DNA of 64,000 bases from Nocardia spumae (GTDB taxonomy: Bacteria; Actinomycetota; Actinomycetes; Mycobacteriales; Mycobacteriaceae), in contig NZ_JAJFZL010000001.1 of assembly GCF_020733635.1 (NCBI RefSeq), positions 2,170,001 through 2,234,000 of the forward strand, in the 5' to 3' direction. Shown piece after piece: positions 58,723 through 64,000 of this stretch (within the stretch, counting starts at the first letter, position 1; each line of letters starts with the position of its first letter). The notes beneath the pieces are model-generated. The model was not told the DNA's origin and made no database searches. It saw only the letters and a list, made by a program, of their open reading frames with translations. A program made the translations under genes and the position numbers.

Positions 58723-59631
58723 GTGCGCACTGGTCTCTATATCGGCGGGACGTTGCCGGTCGCGCAGGTGCTGGATCGGATTCGCTGGGCGGCGCGGGCC
58801 GGGCTGGACAGCGTGTTCCTCGACCAGGTGCTCGGCTGGGACGCGTTGACCGTCGCCGCCCCGGCGGTGCGGGAGATCGCCGATATCGAGGTCGGGACCG
58901 CGGTCACCCACACCTTCGCCCGGCACCCGATCACACTCGCGCAGCAGGCGCTGACGATCACCGCCCAGGGGGCGAACCGGTACGCCCTCGGCCTCGGTCC
59001 GAGCCATCCGCATATCGTCGAGGGCAGCTACGGGCTGTCCTATGAGCGGCCCGCCCGGCACGTGCGCGAATACCTCTCGGCGCTCGCCCCGCTGCTGCGC
59101 GGGGAGACGGTGGACTATCGCGGTGAGACGTTGCGGGCAGCCGGCACGGTCGAGGTGCCGGCCGCCGCGGCCCCGCCGGTCCTGGTGTCCGCGCTGGGAC
59201 CGGCGATGGTGAAGGCCGCCGGTGAACTGGCGGACGGGGCGGTGACCACCTGGACCACCCCCGGCATCATCGCCGAGTACATCGCACCTCAGCTGTCGTC
59301 GGCGGCCACGGCGGCGGGCCGTCCGGCGCCACGGATCGTCGCGGTGGTGTCGGCCGCGGTGACCGCGGATCCGGATCGTCTCCGGCAGGAGCTGGCGCGA
59401 CAGTGGGGCCCGGTCTCGCAGCTGCCGAGCTATCGGGTGCTGCTGGACCGTCAAGGGCTGCACGGCGTGCACGAGACCGCGCTGCTCGGTTCGGAAGACA
59501 CTGTGGCGGAGGGGTTCCGCGCTTTCGAGCAGTCCGGTGTGACCGATCCGATCGTGAGCGCACGCGGTACCGCGGCGGAACAGGAACGTACCCGCGAGCT
59601 GGTGTCGCGGCTGCGCGGTGGCGCACGGTAA
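58723..59631 (+). CDS. LLM class F420-dependent oxidoreductase
   Basis: A 302-residue luciferase-like TIM-barrel oxidoreductase of the F420 type (TIGR03564-like). Segments LDSVFLDQVLGWDALT, IEVGTAVTHTFARHPITLAQQALTI, LGLGPSHPHIVEGSYGLSYERPARHVREYL and PVLVSALGPAMVKAAGELADGAVTTWT follow the fold. It is probably an F420H2-dependent reductase or F420-dependent dehydrogenase of unknown substrate. GTG 58723. It is followed by the decayed methyltransferase. Confidence 0.88.
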   Translation: MRTGLYIGGTLPVAQVLDRIRWAARAGLDSVFLDQVLGWDALTVAAPAVREIADIEVGTAVTHTFARHPITLAQQALTITAQGANRYALGLGPSHPHIVEGSYGLSYERPARHVREYLSALAPLLRGETVDYRGETLRAAGTVEVPAAAAPPVLVSALGPAMVKAAGELADGAVTTWTTPGIIAEYIAPQLSSAATAAGRPAPRIVAVVSAAVTADPDRLRQELARQWGPVSQLPSYRVLLDRQGLHGVHETALLGSEDTVAEGFRAFEQSGVTDPIVSARGTAAEQERTRELVSRLRGGAR

Positions 59632-59694
59632 CCGCGCTGGTTCGGCGAGCGTTTCGTTCAAGACCGGAGCCGAGGGCGCGTCGAGACTGGGCAC

Positions 59695-60144
59695 ATGAGT
59701 GAGCAACCCTTCACCCCCGCCCTGGGGCGGTTCGCCCCGACCCGGCTCTACGACGGCGTGGTGGCGTTGACGCGCGAGCGGGTATGGCGGTCGCTGGCGG
59801 TGATGTACGTGGCGCCGCGCGCCCGGGTCGAGCCGGGCGCGCGGATCATCGGGGTGGATCCCGATCCGGAGGTGCTGGCGGTGGCCCGTCGCAAAGGTGA
59901 GTCGGCGGTGCTGCGGCCGGGCGGGAAGCTGGTGATCGCCGACTACGGCCGGCAGCGGACCGCGTCGATGCGCGCGGCGTTCCGGGTGGTGCAGTTCGCC
60001 GACGGGAGGGCCGATACCCAGCCCAACGCCGAGGGGATACTTCCGCGATTGATGGCGGAGGCCGGTTTTCGCGATGTGCGCGAGGCCGAGGTGGTGCCGA
60101 CCGTCACCGGGTCGATCTCGGTCTACGTCGCGCGCCGGGATTGA
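59695..60144 (+). pseudogene. Class I SAM methyltransferase with two internal in-frame losses
   Basis: A 149-residue open frame that starts and ends like full-length Nocardia methyltransferases (MSEQPFTPALGRFAPTRLYD ... REAEVVPTVTGSISVYVARR) but lacks two segments: the glycine-rich SAM motif (DVGCGTG region) expected between APR and GARIIGVDPDPE, and about 45 residues expected between VLAVARRKGES and VLRPGGKLVIADYG. Without motif I it should not bind SAM. Both losses keep the frame, so it is recorded by gene callers as intact. It overlaps the convergent AraC gene by 22 bp. Comparison is from memory of the family. Confidence 0.65.
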
Positions 60145-60698
60145 GGACACAGCAGCGGCCGCACGGCCGCGGGGGTGATGCCCATCATCTCGCGCAGGCG
60201 GCGGGTGAAATGTGGTTGATCCGCGAAACCCGCCGTGATCGCCGCTTCCGCCGGTGATCGACCGGCCTGCAGCGCCTCGGCCGCACGGCGCAGTTGCGCC
60301 CAGGCTCGCCACCGGGTGAGCGGCATCCCCACCTGAGCCCGGGCCAAGGTGCGCAATCGTGGTGCGGACAGACCAACCCGTGCGGCGAGATCGGGGATCG
60401 TGAAATGACTGTGCCACAACAGATTCAGGGCCGATGCCAGACGGGGATCGAGATTCTCGGAGGGGAGCGCGGTGGCGCGGATCCGGTGGCGCTGCATCGG
60501 CGGGACGAGCAGCGCCACCGATCGATGCTGGTGCCTCGCCGCGTCCACCATCTCGACCTCGCCGTGCCCGGCGATCGCGATCTGGAAGGCGGCGTGCCGA
60601 TGGAAAGCGCTGTCCGCCACCGGACCTCGGTAAATCGCATAGCCGTCACCGATGGCGAACCGTGGCGCGGGCGGGTGAGGGGCGTGCACACCGTTCAC
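60123..60698 (-). CDS. AraC family transcriptional regulator (short)
   Basis: A 191-residue AraC regulator. The cupin-like N-terminus (AFHRHAAFQIAIAGHGEVEMV) and the C-terminal double HTH (FTIPDLAARVGLSAPRLRTLARAQVGMPLTRWRAWAQLRRAAEAL, ITAGFADQPHFTRRLREMMGITPAAV) are clear. The middle (HRIRATALPSENLDPRLASAL) is about 45 residues shorter than in full-length relatives, so it too may have lost an internal segment in frame. Start GTG 60698. Convergent with the methyltransferase remnant. Confidence 0.82.
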   Translation of the reverse strand: MNGVHAPHPPAPRFAIGDGYAIYRGPVADSAFHRHAAFQIAIAGHGEVEMVDAARHQHRSVALLVPPMQRHRIRATALPSENLDPRLASALNLLWHSHFTIPDLAARVGLSAPRLRTLARAQVGMPLTRWRAWAQLRRAAEALQAGRSPAEAAITAGFADQPHFTRRLREMMGITPAAVRPLLCPQSRRAT

Positions 60699-60738
60699 AC
60701 TTCCAGCCGGGCCGCGACCCCGCCACCGAGCCCCGGCC

Positions 60739-61056
60739 TCAGCAGAACCAGGTGAGAAGCCGCTGCCACAGTCCGCGGCGCCGGTTCACCTCCGCTGCCG
60801 TGTTCGCGGGAGGTTTCGCCGCCGGTGCGACCGCCGGCGGAGGGTCGCCGTCCTCGGACCAGACGATATTCGGTGGTTTCGGGACGCGTACCCGATCCGC
60901 GCGGGCGATGACGGGCACGCGAGGCAGTTCGACGGTCGGATCGTCGAGATCTCGGCGCAGCAGATCGCAGAATTGCCCGACCGACCCGTAGCGATCGATG
61001 ATCTCCTCCACCAGCAGGTCCGCCGACGGAGTGGCCGCGATCAGTTTGCTGCTCAC
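60739..61056 (-). CDS. Hypothetical protein (105 aa)
   Basis: A 105-residue protein: MSSKLIAATPSADLLVEEIIDRYGSVGQFCDLLRRDLDDP, then a Pro/Val-rich middle (RVPVIARADRVRVPKPPNIVW), a Pro/Ala linker and a basic end with WQRLLTWFC. No signal peptide; the aromatic C-terminus may touch the membrane. GTG 61056 has GAGGAG 6 nt upstream, the best start; the frame is open to 61098. Family not recognised. It lies 40 bp upstream of the AraC gene, same direction. Confidence 0.62.
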   Translation of the reverse strand: MSSKLIAATPSADLLVEEIIDRYGSVGQFCDLLRRDLDDPTVELPRVPVIARADRVRVPKPPNIVWSEDGDPPPAVAPAAKPPANTAAEVNRRRGLWQRLLTWFC

Positions 61057-61417
61057 CGTTCTCCTCACCCTCACAGCGCGGGTACGACCTGTCGCCACCC
61101 ACGCTCAACCGTCATTTCCCTGTGAAAAGCCCCCAGCGCAACCGCGGCGGGTCGCGGGATGTCGAAGCAGGCCCCCGCCCGGCTGGATCGTGCGCGAATC
61201 CGCCGCGGTAATCGTTCAGCAATCAGAATAGTCCGCAAACGGGTCAACAGCAAACCTTCCGTGTGTCGGCGGAGGTGCTGAAATATTCTGCGAACCAGGC
61301 ATTTTCGAATGGTACTGTCGATATGTTGGCGCGGGAGATTTCACACGAAACTCTCAGCGAAGTATCAGCAAATGATGGACGGGTACGGAGGTCGCACCTC
61401 GAGCGAAAGGAACAGCC
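61057..61417. promoter_or_regulatory. Upstream region of NmrA-like gene
   Basis: 361 bp, AT-richer from 61205 to 61375. It holds the divergent promoters of the hypothetical gene (minus) and the NmrA-like gene (plus); AAAGGAA lies 6 nt before the latter's ATG. No gene or strong repeat is seen. Confidence 0.45.
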
Positions 61418-62161
61418 ATGAAAATCGTCGTGATAGGTGGCACCGGGCTCATCGGTTCGAAGCTCGTCACCCGGCTCGCCGCAGACGGCCTCACCGCGAT
61501 TCCGGCCGCGCCCAGCACCGGCGTGAACGCCCTCACCGGAGCGGGCGTCGACACTGTGCTGCGCGGAGCCGACGTTGTCGTGGACGTCTCCAATTCACCG
61601 TCGTTCGCCGACGACGACGTCATGGACTTCTTTCGCACCTCCACCACGAATCTGCTCGCGGGCGCCCGCGCCGCGGGCGTGGGCCATTACGTCGCCCTGT
61701 CGGTGGTCGGCACCGAACGGCTGCCGGAATCCGGATACTTTCGGGCGAAGGTGGCGCAGGAGGAGCTGATCAAGGGGTCCGGCCTGCCGTATTCGCTGGT
61801 GCACGCCACCCAGTTCTTCGAATTCGCCGGTGGCATAGCCGATTCCGCGACCGTCGACGGCCGGGTGCGACTGTCCGCGGCGAACGTGCGGCCGATGGCC
61901 GCCGACGACGTCGCGGCCGCGATGGCCCGCAGTGCGGCGGGCGCACCGGTGAACGGCACCGTCGAGGTCGCGGGCCCGGAGGTGTTCGGACTCGACCAGT
62001 GGATCCGCACGGTGCTGGCGGCTCGATCCGATTCGCGTGAGGTCGTCTCCGATCCGCGGTCTCCGTACTTCGGGGCGGTGCTGCAGGCGGACAGTCTGTT
62101 GCCGGGGCCGGGAGCGCGGCTCGCCGAGACTCGGCTGGCGGAGTGGCTGGCCGCACAGTGA
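61418..62161 (+). CDS. NmrA-like NAD(P)-binding SDR family protein
   Basis: A 247-residue atypical short-chain dehydrogenase (NmrA/HSCARG-like). The Rossmann motif GGTGLIGSKLV is at residues 7-17, followed by GADVVVDVSNSPSFADDDV, HYVALSVVGTERLPESGYFRAKVAQEELIKGSGLPYSLVHATQFFEF, the usual run in this family in place of a YxxxK active site (Y and K are present in GYFRAK). It may sense or reduce with NADP(H). ATG 61418. Confidence 0.9.
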   Translation: MKIVVIGGTGLIGSKLVTRLAADGLTAIPAAPSTGVNALTGAGVDTVLRGADVVVDVSNSPSFADDDVMDFFRTSTTNLLAGARAAGVGHYVALSVVGTERLPESGYFRAKVAQEELIKGSGLPYSLVHATQFFEFAGGIADSATVDGRVRLSAANVRPMAADDVAAAMARSAAGAPVNGTVEVAGPEVFGLDQWIRTVLAARSDSREVVSDPRSPYFGAVLQADSLLPGPGARLAETRLAEWLAAQ

Positions 62162-62308
62162 CGCGCGGACGTGGCCGAATGCGATCCGGGGAATACCGGG
62201 CGGCGAGCGCTCGGTTGTGGGGATGGTGTGCGGAATCGTGGAGAATTCGCCGCCGGCCGGGAGACCCCGAAGATGCGCAGGTCAAGGATGGGATAGGCTT
62301 TATCGGTC

Positions 62309-63538
62309 ATGATGTCGGCTTTCCCGGGTCCGGTCGCAGCGGCGCCCAAGACGGTCTACCTCGATCACGCGGCCACGACACCCATGTTCCCGGCCGCCGT
62401 CGAGGCGATGACGGCTGCCCTGGGCAGCGCCGGTAACGCCTCGTCCCTGCACGGTTCCGGTCGCGCGGCGCGGCGCATGCTCGAGGAGGCGCGTGAATCC
62501 ATCGCCGCCGATCTGGGGGCGCGGCCCTCGGAAGTGATCTTCACCTCCGGCGGCACCGAAAGCGACAATCTCGCGATCAAGGGCATCTACTGGGCTCGCC
62601 GCGACGCCGATCCCCGGCGCACCCGCATTCTGGTGAGCTCCGTCGAGCACCATGCGGTGCTCGACGCGGTGGAGTGGCTGCAGCAGCACGAGGGCGCGCA
62701 GATCACGCTGCTCGAGGTCGATGACGACGGCACGGTCTCGCCGCGGGCGCTGCGCGAGGCGCTTGCCGCCCATGCGGCCGAGACCGCGCTGGTGAGTGTG
62801 ATGTGGGCCAACAACGAGGTCGGCACCATCGAGCCGATCGTCGAATTGGCAGCCATCGCACAGGAATTCGACGTGCCGATGCACAGTGACGCGGTACAGG
62901 CCGCGGCGCAACTCCCCATCGATTTCGCCGCGAGCGGGCTGGCCGCCGCCAGTGTCGCCGGGCACAAGGTCGGTGGTCCGCACGGTTCCGGTGTGCTGCT
63001 GCTGGGACGGCAGATCGGATGCGTACCGCTGCTGCACGGCGGTGGGCACGAACGGGATCTGCGCTCGGGCACCTCCGATGTACCGGGGGCGGCCGGTCTG
63101 GCCGCCGCGCTGCGGGAAACTGTCCGGGGGATGGATGAGCGTACGGCGCAGTTGCTGGCGCTTCGGGACCGGTTGATCACCGGGGTGTACGAGGCCGTGC
63201 CGGGAGCCGTGCTCAACGGCGCCTCCGCCGAGCGGCGGCTGCCGGGCAACGCCCACTTCACCTTTCCCGGCTGCGAGGGCGATTCCCTGCTGATGCTGCT
63301 CGATGCGGCCGGCATCGAATGTTCGACCGGCTCGGCCTGCAATGCCGGAGTGGCGGCGCCGAGTCACGTACTGCTCGCCATGGGTGTCGAACCCCGGCAG
63401 GCGCGCGGGTCGCTGCGGTTCTCATTGGGCCACACCTCGACCCACGCCGAGATCGACAGATTGCTGGAAGTTCTGCCGCCGGTGGTGGAACGGGCCGAAG
63501 CGGCCGGACTGGCCGGTGCGAAAGGAGGTACACGATGA
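62309..63538 (+). CDS. iscS: Cysteine desulfurase
   Basis: PLP enzyme that removes sulfur from cysteine as a persulfide for tRNA thiolation (to MnmA) and Fe-S clusters. The 409-residue protein has K220 in [11 protein letters not shown] forming the PLP aldimine, catalytic C344 in STGSACNAG, and the N-terminal [14 protein letters not shown] 62309 follows TAGGCT (62293-62298) closely, so the leader is very short. mnmA overlaps its stop by 4 bp, matching Rv3025c-Rv3024c, which supports tRNA 2-thiouridine synthesis as a main role. Core genes resume here. Confidence 0.95.
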   Translation: MMSAFPGPVAAAPKTVYLDHAATTPMFPAAVEAMTAALGSAGNASSLHGSGRAARRMLEEARESIAADLGARPSEVIFTSGGTESDNLAIKGIYWARRDADPRRTRILVSSVEHHAVLDAVEWLQQHEGAQITLLEVDDDGTVSPRALREALAAHAAETALVSVMWANNEVGTIEPIVELAAIAQEFDVPMHSDAVQAAAQLPIDFAASGLAAASVAGHKVGGPHGSGVLLLGRQIGCVPLLHGGGHERDLRSGTSDVPGAAGLAAALRETVRGMDERTAQLLALRDRLITGVYEAVPGAVLNGASAERRLPGNAHFTFPGCEGDSLLMLLDAAGIECSTGSACNAGVAAPSHVLLAMGVEPRQARGSLRFSLGHTSTHAEIDRLLEVLPPVVERAEAAGLAGAKGGTR

Positions 63539-64000
63539 GAGTGCTGGCAGCGATGAGCGGCGGCGTGGATTCCGCCGTGGCCGCCGCACGGGCGGTCGAC
63601 GCGGGCCACGAGGTCGTCGGTGTCCATCTGGCCTTGTCGGCCACCCCCGGAACCCTGCGCACCGGATCGCGCGGCTGCTGCTCCAAGGAGGACGCCGGCG
63701 ATGCCCGCCGCGCCGCCGATGTGCTCGGAATCCCCTTCTACGTCTGGGATTTCGCGGATCGCTTCAAAGAGGACGTGATCGACGACTTCGTCGCCGCGTA
63801 CGCGGCGGGCGAGACCCCCAATCCCTGCCTGCGCTGCAACGAGAAGATCAAGTTCTCCGCGCTGGCCGACCGCGCGGTGGCACTGGGCTTCGACGCCGTG
63901 GTCACCGGCCACTACGCGCAGCTGTCGGACGGTGTGCTGCGGCGGGCGGTCGATGCCGACAAGGATCAGTCCTACGTGCTGGCCGTCCTGACCGCCGACC
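63535..64000 (+). CDS. mnmA: tRNA-specific 2-thiouridylase (partial, 3' end outside window)
   Basis: MnmA thiolates U34 of tRNA-Lys, -Glu and -Gln using sulfur from IscS. 155 codons are visible. The PP-loop [11 protein letters not shown] (7-17) binds ATP, and the catalytic cysteine is in [40 protein letters not shown] is a family signature. ATG 63535 overlaps the iscS stop and has AAAGGAGG upstream. Confidence 0.96.
   Translation, partial: MRVLAAMSGGVDSAVAAARAVDAGHEVVGVHLALSATPGTLRTGSRGCCSKEDAGDARRAADVLGIPFYVWDFADRFKEDVIDDFVAAYAAGETPNPCLRCNEKIKFSALADRAVALGFDAVVTGHYAQLSDGVLRRAVDADKDQSYVLAVLTAD

Noticed and set aside
1..64000. CRISPR arrays, insertion sequences, prophage genes
   Set aside because: No regularly spaced repeats, transposase motifs or phage structural genes were seen.

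Overview
The window is high-GC actinobacterial DNA from the Mycobacteriales, most like Nocardia. This rests on recalled gene order and protein style; no database was searched. From 1 to about 37.6 kb the order follows the conserved mycobacterial Rv2391-Rv2342 neighbourhood: sirA, hemW, hrcA-dnaJ-rsmE, phoH-ybeY-CBS protein-deaminase-like-era, recO, uppS, zur/smtB, glyS, TPM protein, dgt-dnaG and a small dnaG-linked protein, ending at tRNA-Asn(GTT). Lineage-specific genes sit between these blocks: two MFS transporters with adjacent regulators, an F420-type oxidoreductase with a MerR-type promoter, a SAM methyltransferase, and an ABC exporter with its own histidine kinase and response regulator.

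From about 37.6 to 62.2 kb the content is accessory. The most distinctive part is 38.7-48.2 kb. It encodes a flavin-dependent halogenase, a protein with a chorismate-lyase-like N-terminal domain, a cation:proton antiporter, a stand-alone MetE-C-like zinc protein and two paralogous cytochrome P450s at the edges that lack the ExxR motif. I read it as a small candidate pathway for halogenated hydroxybenzoate or phenol products, similar in parts list to the bmp and ambigol pathways but with atypical P450s. The product is inference.

The rest of the accessory region holds a molybdate uptake operon (TOBE/HTH protein-modABC), a second molbindin and a MobA/MocA-like nucleotidyltransferase, a mycofactocin mftF-mftE pair without mftABCD in view, several F420- or flavin-type oxidoreductases, small secreted proteins, and a methyltransferase that appears to have lost two internal segments in frame. 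Core genes resume with iscS-mnmA at 62.3 kb; mnmA runs off the end.

Regulatory features read directly include a Cys-containing leader peptide upstream of sirA, a perfect 40-bp tandem repeat that supplies the -10 element of ybeY, a 19-bp-spaced MerR-type promoter, perfect palindromes at the XRE/MFS and ABC-exporter loci, a 47-bp inverted-repeat terminator in the halogenase region, and seven start codons placed exactly 6 nt after an NANNNT hexamer, suggesting leaderless mRNAs.
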